This document shows, in pieces, positions 7,532 through 15,493 of a stretch of DNA of 41,677 nt. Position 1 is the first letter of the stretch, and each line of letters begins with the position of its first letter. Both the position numbers and the translations under genes were made by a program. Source of the stretch: Robiginitomaculum sp. (lineage in GTDB: Bacteria; Pseudomonadota; Alphaproteobacteria; Caulobacterales; Maricaulaceae); the NCBI GenBank assembly GCA_026982415.1, contig JALSHE010000104.1, forward strand, positions 1 through 41,677. Direction: 5' to 3'. The notes under the pieces were generated by a model. It was not told where the DNA came from. It saw only the letters and a list, made by a program, of their open reading frames with translations, and did no database searches.

Positions 7532-9127
7532 TTAGTTACGGGCAGATTTAATCATATCCGCCGCTTTTTCGGCTATCATAATCGTCGGGGCGTTGGTGTT
7601 GCCTGAATTTACCTGCGGCATGATTGAGGCATCAACGACCCGCAATCCTAGAAGGCCGTGGACTTTTAACTCCGAGTCAACCACGGCCATATGGTCGACG
7701 CCCATTTTACAGCTACCTACGGGATGATAGACCGTATCGGCGCGGTTGCGGATTTCTTCGCGCCATTCATTGTCGCTCATATCTTCTGTGCTATACAGGC
7801 GCTTGCCGCGAATACTGTCAAAGGCCGGAGATTTAACGATTTGCTCAATGAGCTTTACGCCTTTTAGCAAGACTTCCATGTCGGCATCGTCTTCTAAAAA
7901 TGCTGGGTCGATTAGCGGCGCGGCAAATGGGTCATTGCTCACTAGCTTGACCGTGCCGCGAGATTTAGGTCGCAGCACGCAAACATGACAAGAATACCCG
8001 TGACCGAGGTGGGATTTACGGGCGTGGTCATCGACTATGCCGACAACGAAATGGGTTTGTAAGTCTGGGACTGAAACGTCTGGGCTGGATTTATAAAACC
8101 CGCCGACCTCGGCAAAGTTGGAGGTGAAAATCCCGGTCTTGTGTTTGCGGTATTCAAACACGGCTTTGATGGCTTTAAAGATACCCACGAGGGAATAGCC
8201 GAGCGTATCCGTACTTTTAGACTTATAGGAAATGATATAATCAATATGGTCGTGTAGGTTTTTGCCAACACCCGGAAGATGATGCACACAATCTATACCG
8301 ACCTGTGCCAATTCATCTTTATCGCCAATGCCTGAGAGTAGTAAGATTTGCGGCGACCCAAATGCACCGCCGCAAAGGAGGACTTCGCGCGCCGCATTGA
8401 TGGTTTGGATTTCGTCGTCTATCTGGCATTCAACCCCAGTCGCCCGACCATCTTCGATATTGATCTTGGTGGTAGTGGCCTCTGTGATAACTGTGAGATT
8501 GGGACGGTCGAGATTTGGCGTTAGATAGGCTTTGGCAGCACTGAACCGTTGGCCATCTTTTTGGGTGACTTCATAACGGCCTGTGCCTTCAAATTGTTCG
8601 CCGTTAAAATCTTCAGTTTTAGGCAGTTGAAGCTGGGCACAAGCGTCGAGATAATGTTCGGCGGTCGGGTTTGGTGAACGCAAGTTTGTGACATTCAGCG
8701 GGCCGCCTTCCCCGCGCAGATCATTGCCGCCAGCTTCGCGGTTTTCAGACTTCTTAAAATAGGGAAGCACGTCGCCCCAACCCCAGCCTTTAGCACCCAT
8801 GTCTACCCAATTATCATAATCGGATTTATGGCCGCGAATGTAAATCATAGCATTTATGGACGAAGACCCACCCAAAGTCTTGCCGCGCGGCTGATACCCT
8901 TTACGTCCGTTCAAGCCATTTTGCGGGACGGTCTCAAAACCCCAATTCAGCTTGCCGGCTTTGGGCATCAATGCCGCCGCACCTGCAGGCACATTGATCA
9001 AAAAACTGTCGTCTTTTGGCCCTGCTTCCAATAGGCATACCGTAACGTCCGGGTCTTCGGAGAGCCGTCCTGCCAAAGTGCAGCCCGCCGAACCCCCGCC
9101 GATTATGACATAATCATAGCTCTTCAT
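7532..9127 (-). CDS. GMC family FAD-dependent oxidoreductase (choline/alcohol dehydrogenase type)
   Basis: An FAD enzyme of the glucose-methanol-choline family that oxidises an alcohol to an aldehyde. The dinucleotide-binding motif is at the N-terminus (YVIIGGGSAGCTLAGRLSED, then VCLLEAG). The GMC signature GKTLGGSSSINAMIYIRGH follows. The C-terminal active site has the catalytic His in YHPVGSCKMG and an Asn in NSGNTNAPTIMIAEKAAD. Length 531 aa fits BetA-like and alkanol dehydrogenases; the natural substrate is unknown. I prefer ATG 9127 to the in-frame GTG 9133 because AGGAG ends 6 bases before the ATG and abuts the GTG. It overlaps the end of the upstream amidohydrolase gene by 14 bases, so the two are co-translated. 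No signal peptide, so it is cytoplasmic or membrane-associated. Confidence 0.9.
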   Translation of the reverse strand: MKSYDYVIIGGGSAGCTLAGRLSEDPDVTVCLLEAGPKDDSFLINVPAGAAALMPKAGKLNWGFETVPQNGLNGRKGYQPRGKTLGGSSSINAMIYIRGHKSDYDNWVDMGAKGWGWGDVLPYFKKSENREAGGNDLRGEGGPLNVTNLRSPNPTAEHYLDACAQLQLPKTEDFNGEQFEGTGRYEVTQKDGQRFSAAKAYLTPNLDRPNLTVITEATTTKINIEDGRATGVECQIDDEIQTINAAREVLLCGGAFGSPQILLLSGIGDKDELAQVGIDCVHHLPGVGKNLHDHIDYIISYKSKSTDTLGYSLVGIFKAIKAVFEYRKHKTGIFTSNFAEVGGFYKSSPDVSVPDLQTHFVVGIVDDHARKSHLGHGYSCHVCVLRPKSRGTVKLVSNDPFAAPLIDPAFLEDDADMEVLLKGVKLIEQIVKSPAFDSIRGKRLYSTEDMSDNEWREEIRNRADTVYHPVGSCKMGVDHMAVVDSELKVHGLLGLRVVDASIMPQVNSGNTNAPTIMIAEKAADMIKSARN

Positions 9128-10862
9128 TTGCACTCCTGATCGGTTTTTTCACGCCGTCCAACACAACACCCCAAATCGCAATATTTGGCCAATCTTCGGC
9201 TTTGGTGGTGAGGGGGTTCATATCTAATATTGTGAAGTCGGCTTTTTTGCCAACTTCAATAGAGCCGATTTTGCCCTCCAGCCCCAGCGCCCAAGCCGCG
9301 TCAATCGTGATGGCCCGCAAAGCCTGTTCGGCGCTTAATCTCTCGGCTGGTGTGGACACGCCGCCCTCTCTGGTGGAGCGTAACATATGCACTGATGCCG
9401 CCGTTAATGGTGACGGCGGGGCAAGGGGTGCGTCCGAATGCATGGTCGTATGCAGGTCGGCTTTCATGGTTGAGGCCAAGGGTGTCATATATTTGACCCG
9501 CTCGCCAATAGCGGACACATAAGCTTCACCCATATAATGCACATAGTGCGAGGCCACAGAAATACCTGCGCCCAGCTCTTTGGCTTTGGCAATTTGTGTG
9601 GGCGTGATGAGACCTACATGTTCAAGGACAAGCTTTTGTCCCTCTACAGTTCCGTTTTTTTGTACGGCTTCAAATGCGGCCAGCGTCGCATCTTGAGCCG
9701 CATCGCCGTTTGAATGGATACGTATATCTAGCCCCGCCGACCAATAAGGCTCCATGGTTGTGGCGAGTTTATCCGGTGCCGTCACCCAAAGACCACTCTC
9801 CCCTTTATTTTGCCCGCCTGTATATCCCGGCGGAGAAACTCGCATGGTTTGTGAATAAAATGCCGCATCTGTGAATAATTTGACTTGCGGTAAGACGCGC
9901 GGCCAAGTGTCTTTGGTCGCTTCGACCATTTCGCCCATTTTGTTGATGCGCTCTTCGCCAAATGCATGTGCAAAGGCCCGATGCTCGGGCACAAGGTACA
10001 GTTTTGTGCGAGCATCCGAACCAATAAGCGCTTTATAATAATTGTCTTCAAGCGGCAAACCAAACAGACCATAGCCAAGCTCTGCTACGGTCGTCACACC
10101 ATTGCTAGCAAACATGGATTCCAAGCCTTTATACCCGCGCCCAATATCCTTCGGCGCTAGAAATAAATGGCCAACATTGTTGAGAAAATCAAATACCGCA
10201 TCTTCATAGACCCGCCCGGTTGGCTCTCCGTCTACGCCCAATGGCACGCCGTGAAACTTATCCGCCCAGCTGGCATCGACTTTGGCATAGGTGAGCGCTT
10301 TAGAGTTTAAGTAAAAATCATGACCGGAATAATGCCAAATAATCAATGGACGCTTTGTTGTTATTTTATCAAGGACATGTTTGTCGAGAGCGCCGTGTAC
10401 CAAATTATGATAGCCGTAAATCACCAACGGATCAGTCCCGCTATGCTCGGCATTTAACTCGGTAATACGTGCCAAAAATGCCGCCCTGTCCGGCAGTCCT
10501 TTCACAGTCCCTGCGGGCGTCTCCACATCCCACGGTGGCGCGAAAGGTTTTGCATACATCATGGCGCCGAGGATCATATGCACATGGGGGTCGATGAGAC
10601 CGGGCACTATGGTTTTTTTGGCGAAGCTATCGTCCAAGGTTGCGCCGTTAAATTGCTTGGTCAAGTTCTCACTTTTATCGACACCAACAATTTTATCTCC
10701 GCGTACCGCTAGGGCGCTTGCTATTGGGTCTTCATGATTAGATGTGAGTATGGTTTTAGCGGAGTATATGGTAACATCACTATGCTCCACAACAGGCTTA
10801 GAACATGCACTTATCAGTCCAGCTAAAACAACCAGCAGTAATCGGATCGTAAACCTCATCAT
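9114..10862 (-). CDS. YtcJ-like metal-dependent amidohydrolase, predicted lipoprotein
   Basis: A hydrolase of the amidohydrolase superfamily (amidohydrolase family 3, YtcJ-like). Metal-binding signs are HxH in GLIDPHVHM, the TDAAF segment, IRIHSNGDAA, and TMHSDAPLAPPSPL. The N-terminus is a lipoprotein signal: MMRFTIRLLLVVLAGLISAC with lipobox I-S-A-C and lipidated Cys 20. The enzyme should therefore sit on a membrane facing the periplasm or outside. The substrate is unknown; family members act on N-acyl, carbamate or amide bonds. I start at ATG 10862 because GGGG lies just before it and because this places the signal correctly; an upstream TTG at 10877 is less likely. First gene of a two-gene unit with the GMC oxidoreductase, divergent from a TonB receptor. 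Confidence 0.87.
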   Translation of the reverse strand: MMRFTIRLLLVVLAGLISACSKPVVEHSDVTIYSAKTILTSNHEDPIASALAVRGDKIVGVDKSENLTKQFNGATLDDSFAKKTIVPGLIDPHVHMILGAMMYAKPFAPPWDVETPAGTVKGLPDRAAFLARITELNAEHSGTDPLVIYGYHNLVHGALDKHVLDKITTKRPLIIWHYSGHDFYLNSKALTYAKVDASWADKFHGVPLGVDGEPTGRVYEDAVFDFLNNVGHLFLAPKDIGRGYKGLESMFASNGVTTVAELGYGLFGLPLEDNYYKALIGSDARTKLYLVPEHRAFAHAFGEERINKMGEMVEATKDTWPRVLPQVKLFTDAAFYSQTMRVSPPGYTGGQNKGESGLWVTAPDKLATTMEPYWSAGLDIRIHSNGDAAQDATLAAFEAVQKNGTVEGQKLVLEHVGLITPTQIAKAKELGAGISVASHYVHYMGEAYVSAIGERVKYMTPLASTMKADLHTTMHSDAPLAPPSPLTAASVHMLRSTREGGVSTPAERLSAEQALRAITIDAAWALGLEGKIGSIEVGKKADFTILDMNPLTTKAEDWPNIAIWGVVLDGVKKPIRSANEEL

Positions 10863-11102
10863 ATTCCCCGCAACCAAATTTTACTTATCATATGAATAAA
10901 CTTGCATAGCTGGGGGTCATTTGTCAATTTGCTTAAATAGGGAAAGAGGGACTTGCCGTTAATCAATTTTATATTAATTTCTCCGATAGACTTCATTGAC
11001 CATTAGGGTCTGTGCTTGTCTTTATTTTCCGATTCTGTGATGCATTTTTAACACAGGCGACCACCAAACGGTCAAGCCGGAGCTGGCAAGCCCTTGAAAT
11101 AC
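10863..11102. other. Divergent intergenic stretch between the amidohydrolase and TonB-receptor genes
   Basis: About 240 bp upstream of both starts without a credible ORF. It is AT-rich around 10980-11060. A TTAA-N11-TTAA pair near 10971 has the wrong spacing for a CtrA box. I see no clear promoter for the minus-strand gene. The plus-strand promoter lies just to the right. Confidence 0.4.
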
Positions 11103-11161
11103 TTGTCTCCTCGCCCGGTTTCTGTATACTGATTTTATCAGAGAGATGCTAAAACAGCATC
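11103..11161 (+). promoter_or_regulatory. Promoter and leader hairpin of the first TonB receptor gene
   Basis: TTGTCT (11103-11108), a 16-bp spacer and TATACT (11125-11130) form a good sigma-70 type promoter. Just after the expected start of transcription, GATGCT (11145-11150) and AGCATC (11156-11161) form a perfect 6-bp hairpin with loop AAAAC. It ends 8 bases before the AAGGGA Shine-Dalgarno and could modulate translation or mRNA stability. Confidence 0.55.
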
Positions 11162-11181
11162 TAAATTCAAGGGAACCATCT

Positions 11182-13581
11182 ATGTTAAAAAAATATGTAC
11201 GTGGCGCATCTGCGCTTTCAATTCTAGTGGCAATGCCTGCGTTCGCGCAAAGCGGGCCAGTACTCGACGAAATTATTGTTACCGCACAATTTCGCGCTCA
11301 AGGCTTGCAAGACGTGCCGATCTCTGTCGCAGCCGTTGATGCAAAGATTATCGAAGAACAAAGCATCGTCAAAATTGAAGACCTGACGACATTTGTCCCC
11401 AACTTCACATATACGGAAACTGGTATCTCTACTAACTTTTTCATTCGCGGTGTCGGTTCGGGTATCAATCAGGGCTTTGAGCAATCGGTTGGTGTTTATG
11501 TAGACGGTGTACATTTTCCGCGCGGTCAACAAGTACGTGCACCTTTCCTTGATTTGGAACGGGTTGAAGTATTGCGCGGGCCGCAATCCATTTTGTTTGG
11601 TAAAAACTCGGTTGCTGGTGCTTTGAATATCACAACGGCTAAACCAACGCACGAGTTTGAAGGTTCTATCCTGGCGCAACGTGAATTTGTTGACGGCGAA
11701 AATATTATAGAAGGCGTGCTATCCGGGCCAATATCTGACCGGGTTCGTGCCCGTGTTGCAGCTCGTTACCGGGATTTGGACGGCTGGATTTATAACGCTA
11801 CTTTGGATCAGGACGAACCTCAACGCAAAGAGTTCACGGTGCGCGGTACGGTCGAAGTTGATGTTACTGATGCTTTACAAGCGACCTTCAAGGTAGAGAC
11901 CAGCAATTTTGATACTGTTGGCCGTAACATTGAGATTGAAAATGCGCAGGCTGTTGGTGGGCTGACCTATGGTCAGGTGTTGGTCAACGTGTTTGGTCAA
12001 GATGCCAGCGTTCTTAATGAAGTCCAAGATGGTATTCGCTCTTCTAATGGTGATTATTCCAACAACAACATGTCCGTATATCAAATGACACTGGACTGGG
12101 AATTGGGTGATCATAATTTGCAAACAATTTCAGCTTTTGAGACTTTGAAATATGACGAAATTTGCGATTGCGATGATACGGGTGCCAATGTGTTTACCGC
12201 TAATTTGCAAGAAAGTTATAAGCAGTTTTCACAAGAAATCCGCCTGACTTCACCTCTAGGTGATGATTATGATTATATTTTGGGTGCCTATTTCCAGACA
12301 TCCGATCATAGCTATGAAGACCAGATTGTTGTGCCGGCTAACTCGGTTCTGGGGGCGGCGGCTTCGCCTGCGCTTCTCAACACACAAGCGGCTCGGATTG
12401 CCCAAGTTGACGCAACCGTATTGTCTGCATTCGCGCAAGTAAATTGGCACTTTAGCGATGATTTGACCTTGCAGCTTGGTGGTCGCATCACCAATGATAA
12501 CCGCGACGGTTCCCGCGTGATGAATATCCAGGCGGCTGGCGGTGGTGCTTTGCCAGCGGCGCAAGCGGCGGCGGCAATTGTTTACGGGGTTGGGTTTCAA
12601 ATTGTTTCGACCAACCTTGAAGCTTTCCCGGGTGCCACACCAATAGGCGGAGGGGCAACAGTCGGAGATTTGCTCAATCAACTTGGTAGCTCCAGCCCTG
12701 TTGGCAGTCGCAACAAGACCACATTTTCACCTGATGTGAAATTGGTTTGGGATGTTAGTGACGACACCATGCTCTATGCAAGTTGGGCGCAAGGGTTTAA
12801 ATCCGGCGGGTTTGATTTCCGCGCTAACAATCGGGGCACATTTGCAACCTCTAACGAAGCATTTGAGTTTGACGATGAGAAAGCCAATAACTTTGAACTT
12901 GGCGGCAAGTTTAAACTTGGCGGTTCTGCCGAACTAAATGCAACGGCTTATTACACCAAATTTAACGATCTACAGGTCTCTATTTTTGATGGCGTACTTG
13001 GTTTTAATGTTCGCAATGCTGCGACCTCGGTTGTTAAAGGTATTGAGCTGGATGGTCGTTGGGCGCTCAGCGATCATGTTCGCCTGAACGGCGGTCTATC
13101 CTTGATGGATTTTGAGTTTACCGACTTCCGTGATGGTCAATGTTATTTTGGGCAAAACAATCCAGCGGATCCAAACTTTGACCGCGTACAGCCTAATGGG
13201 CTGTGCGATTATACGGGTCTTTCCAACCAATTAGTGTCTGATTTCTCTGGCAATCTTGCCATAGATTTTGACCATCCAATTGGTGATTACGAGATCACAG
13301 GGTTGGCGAGCCTATTCTATGCCAGCGCCTACGATTCGGCGGCAACCAAAGACCCGGCTGGGCGTCAAGATGGTTATGTGAAGCTCAATGCGCGCATAGC
13401 CTTTGCCCCACAAGACGGTCCTTGGGAAATTGCCCTGCTCGGTAAGAACTTGACCGACGAAATCCTACGTACCTATTCAGGAGACGTTCCGTTGGCGGGT
13501 AGCTCATTTGGTCGCAAAACCAATTACACATTCTTTAGCCAAGGACGTACTGTCGCCTTACAAGGTCGTGTGAAGTTTTAG
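11182..13581 (+). CDS. TonB-dependent outer-membrane receptor
   Basis: An outer-membrane beta-barrel with a plug domain that imports a substrate using TonB-ExbBD energy. The start at ATG 11182 gives a clean signal peptide (MLKKYVRGASALSILVAMPAFAQ), preceded by AAGGGA at proper distance. After it comes the TonB-box-like DEIIVTAQ, then the plug (DVPISVAAVD, FIRGVGSG, VGVYVDGVHFPR, LERVEVLRGPQSILFGKNSVAGALNI). The barrel contains typical strands such as LYASWAQGFKSGGFDFRA and ends in VALQGRVKF with terminal Phe. At 799 aa it belongs to the large family of receptors that alphaproteobacteria use for complex organics as well as iron chelates; the ligand is unknown. Neighbouring genes for a surface amidohydrolase and an exported aminopeptidase suggest an organic substrate. 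A strong terminator follows. Confidence 0.93.
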   Translation: MLKKYVRGASALSILVAMPAFAQSGPVLDEIIVTAQFRAQGLQDVPISVAAVDAKIIEEQSIVKIEDLTTFVPNFTYTETGISTNFFIRGVGSGINQGFEQSVGVYVDGVHFPRGQQVRAPFLDLERVEVLRGPQSILFGKNSVAGALNITTAKPTHEFEGSILAQREFVDGENIIEGVLSGPISDRVRARVAARYRDLDGWIYNATLDQDEPQRKEFTVRGTVEVDVTDALQATFKVETSNFDTVGRNIEIENAQAVGGLTYGQVLVNVFGQDASVLNEVQDGIRSSNGDYSNNNMSVYQMTLDWELGDHNLQTISAFETLKYDEICDCDDTGANVFTANLQESYKQFSQEIRLTSPLGDDYDYILGAYFQTSDHSYEDQIVVPANSVLGAAASPALLNTQAARIAQVDATVLSAFAQVNWHFSDDLTLQLGGRITNDNRDGSRVMNIQAAGGGALPAAQAAAAIVYGVGFQIVSTNLEAFPGATPIGGGATVGDLLNQLGSSSPVGSRNKTTFSPDVKLVWDVSDDTMLYASWAQGFKSGGFDFRANNRGTFATSNEAFEFDDEKANNFELGGKFKLGGSAELNATAYYTKFNDLQVSIFDGVLGFNVRNAATSVVKGIELDGRWALSDHVRLNGGLSLMDFEFTDFRDGQCYFGQNNPADPNFDRVQPNGLCDYTGLSNQLVSDFSGNLAIDFDHPIGDYEITGLASLFYASAYDSAATKDPAGRQDGYVKLNARIAFAPQDGPWEIALLGKNLTDEILRTYSGDVPLAGSSFGRKTNYTFFSQGRTVALQGRVKF

Positions 13582-13607
13582 ACGCCTCAAATTGAAGATA
13601 GAAAAGC

Positions 13608-13636
13608 AAAAGGCCGGGTTTTCCCCGGCCTTTTGT
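13608..13636 (+). terminator. Intrinsic terminator after the first TonB receptor gene
   Basis: GGCCGGG (13612-13618) and CCCGGCC (13624-13630) form a very stable stem around a 5-base loop, extended by AAAA/TTTT pairing on the outside. It begins 26 bases after the stop codon. Confidence 0.93.
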
Positions 13637-13754
13637 GGTTTTCGACTAGAGCGCTGAAAGTGATTTTATATTGGGTTTCGTTGCTCTAGACAAAGTACCA
13701 AAATCCGCATAGCCTGCGCTATATAATCTCCGCCCAATCTGTGGCGGTTCTAAA

Positions 13755-13767
13755 TTGCTAATAGCAA
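13755..13767 (+). promoter_or_regulatory. Palindrome upstream of the exported aminopeptidase gene
   Basis: TTGCTA-A-TAGCAA is a perfect palindrome with one central base, 15 bases before the GTG start. A TATAAT lies at 13722-13727 without a convincing -35. It may be an operator downstream of the promoter. Low certainty. Confidence 0.3.
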
Positions 13768-13782
13768 AACATGGAGTTTCTT

Positions 13783-15342
13783 GTGAAGATAATTATTTCT
13801 AAAATAGTGCTGAGTTTTATTTTTTCGTGCATGTTTGTACATGCGGCTTATGCAAATACAAACACCACCCAGTTTGAATTTGAAGATAAGGCCATTAATG
13901 CCGAACATATCGCGATTTTTATAGGCAAAGATGGTGCGTTAAGTGAAGCCGTAGCCAATATCAGCGCTAAAAGCGATGGTCGGTTGGAAACCGCGCTCAA
14001 AGATGCCGAGTTTAAAGGGGAGTTCGGCAAGAAATTGCATTTATACGGTTTGTCTCCATTTAAGTCTATTCTTGTGGTTGGAGCAGGGGAAGGCACATTA
14101 TCAGTGCGCCAGCTTCGCGACCTTGGCGGCTATGTGGCGCAAGCCAGTAACAATAATCATTCTCTGAGTGTCATCACAGCGGGACTTGATACCACAGTTG
14201 AACAAAGTGCGGCACAAATTGCTACGGGCTATGCGCTGGGTTCATACACGTTTAAAAAGTATAAAACAAAGAAAGATACTACAGCCAAACAACAGACCCG
14301 CACAGTTAGTTTCCATAGCGATGGCTTTAAGGCTGCTAAAGCTTTATTTGAAACGGATCTAAACTATGTTGTAGCGGGTGTAAAATTTGCCCGCGACATG
14401 GGAACCGAGCCAGGTAAAACTATCTATCCAGAAAGCTATGCCCAAGGCGTGCGAAAGTTATTTAACGGTGTTGCCAACGTTAAAATTGAGGTCATGGGAC
14501 TTTCCCAGATGAAGCGCAACAATATGGGGGCGCTTATCGGGGTTGGACAAGGCTCTGTGCATGACCCGCGTCTTATCATTGTCACCTATATGGGCGGCGC
14601 GCGCGGTGCGGCACCAATTGCTTTGGTTGGAAAGGGTATTACTTTTGATACTGGCGGGATTAGCTTAAAGCCAAATAAGGGCCAATGGGCAATGAAGTCC
14701 GATCTTTCCGGAGCAGCAGCGGTAGCGGGAACACTTTATGCAGTGGCCAAACGTGGTGACAAAGTCAATCTGGTCGGGGTTATGGCCATGGCCGAAAATA
14801 TGCCTTCTGGAGATGCCATTCGTCCCGGCGACGTTTTAAAGACGATGAGCGGTACGACCATAGAGGTTATGTCAACGGATGCCGAGGGTCGCCTCGTCCT
14901 GTCTGATGCCATTACCTACGTACAAAAGGAATATGACCCGCGTCTGCTCATCAATATTGCAACGCTTACAGGCTCTGCCGCGCGGGCAATGGGCGAAGAT
15001 TATGGGGTGGTTATCACGCGTGATTGGGATTTGGCGCAAGACATGATGCGTATTGGTAAAGTAGCAGGCGAAGACGTCTGGCCGTTGCCACTCAACAAAA
15101 ACCATTACAAAGCCATTCGTTCTGATATTGCTGATATTAAAAGTACGGCTGGCAATCCAGGTGCCAGTATTGGCGCAGCTGTCATCGGCACCTTTGTCGA
15201 CGAAGACCGCAAATGGGTGCATTTGGATATTGCTGGTGTAGATTGGTTGAGCAAAGCCAAGCCGACGACACCAAAAGGTCATGCGGGCTGGGGCGTCAGG
15301 TTTTTAGATGCTGTTGTTCGTGAAGAGCAGCAGGCGGAATAG
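13783..15342 (+). CDS. M17 leucyl aminopeptidase with a signal peptide
   Basis: A two-metal exopeptidase removing N-terminal residues from peptides. The catalytic domain is intact: GKGITFDTGGISLKP (metal-binding Lys and Asp), MKSDLSGAAAV (Asp), and STDAEGRL (Asp, Glu and the bicarbonate-site Arg). The family signature is usually NTDAEGRL; here the first residue is Ser, which is not a ligand. Cytoplasmic PepA has no leader, but this protein starts with KIIISKIVLSFIFSCMFVHAAYA, a normal Sec signal with cleavage after AYA, so it should be periplasmic or secreted. I prefer GTG 13783 over ATG 13771 because GGAG lies 6 bases upstream of it and because it gives a compact signal peptide. Length 519 aa. 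It follows a TonB receptor, in line with extracellular peptide use. Confidence 0.9.
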   Translation: MKIIISKIVLSFIFSCMFVHAAYANTNTTQFEFEDKAINAEHIAIFIGKDGALSEAVANISAKSDGRLETALKDAEFKGEFGKKLHLYGLSPFKSILVVGAGEGTLSVRQLRDLGGYVAQASNNNHSLSVITAGLDTTVEQSAAQIATGYALGSYTFKKYKTKKDTTAKQQTRTVSFHSDGFKAAKALFETDLNYVVAGVKFARDMGTEPGKTIYPESYAQGVRKLFNGVANVKIEVMGLSQMKRNNMGALIGVGQGSVHDPRLIIVTYMGGARGAAPIALVGKGITFDTGGISLKPNKGQWAMKSDLSGAAAVAGTLYAVAKRGDKVNLVGVMAMAENMPSGDAIRPGDVLKTMSGTTIEVMSTDAEGRLVLSDAITYVQKEYDPRLLINIATLTGSAARAMGEDYGVVITRDWDLAQDMMRIGKVAGEDVWPLPLNKNHYKAIRSDIADIKSTAGNPGASIGAAVIGTFVDEDRKWVHLDIAGVDWLSKAKPTTPKGHAGWGVRFLDAVVREEQQAE

Positions 15343-15442
15343 CCAAGCCAGAAAAGTGCGCAGCCTGCCTCTTGTACAAACCCCACCCCATCAAAGTAAT
15401 TTTATACTAGGCCGTGGTGACCATTTAGGAGATAATAGTAAT

Positions 15443-15493
15443 ATGTGTTTAGGAGGTAGAGTTGATGAAAAAAATGAGCACAGAAAAAACTGA
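15443..15493 (+). CDS. Possible 16-codon leader ORF overlapping the acyl-CoA ligase start
   Basis: An ATG at 15443 preceded by AGGAGA (10-base spacing) opens a 16-codon frame that overlaps the first codons of the acyl-CoA ligase gene in a different frame and contains that gene's own Shine-Dalgarno (AGGAGGT). Two ribosome-binding sites in tandem suggest coupling or competition. The peptide (MCLGGRVDEKNEHRKN) resembles nothing I know, and chance is a fair explanation. Confidence 0.25.
   Translation: MCLGGRVDEKNEHRKN

Noticed and set aside
10971-10990. CtrA box between the amidohydrolase and TonB receptor genes
   Set aside because: The two TTAA elements are 11 bases apart, not 7.
13755-13782. 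ATG 13771 as start of the aminopeptidase
   Set aside because: It has no ribosome-binding site, while GTG 13783 has GGAG at 6 bases and gives a compact signal peptide.
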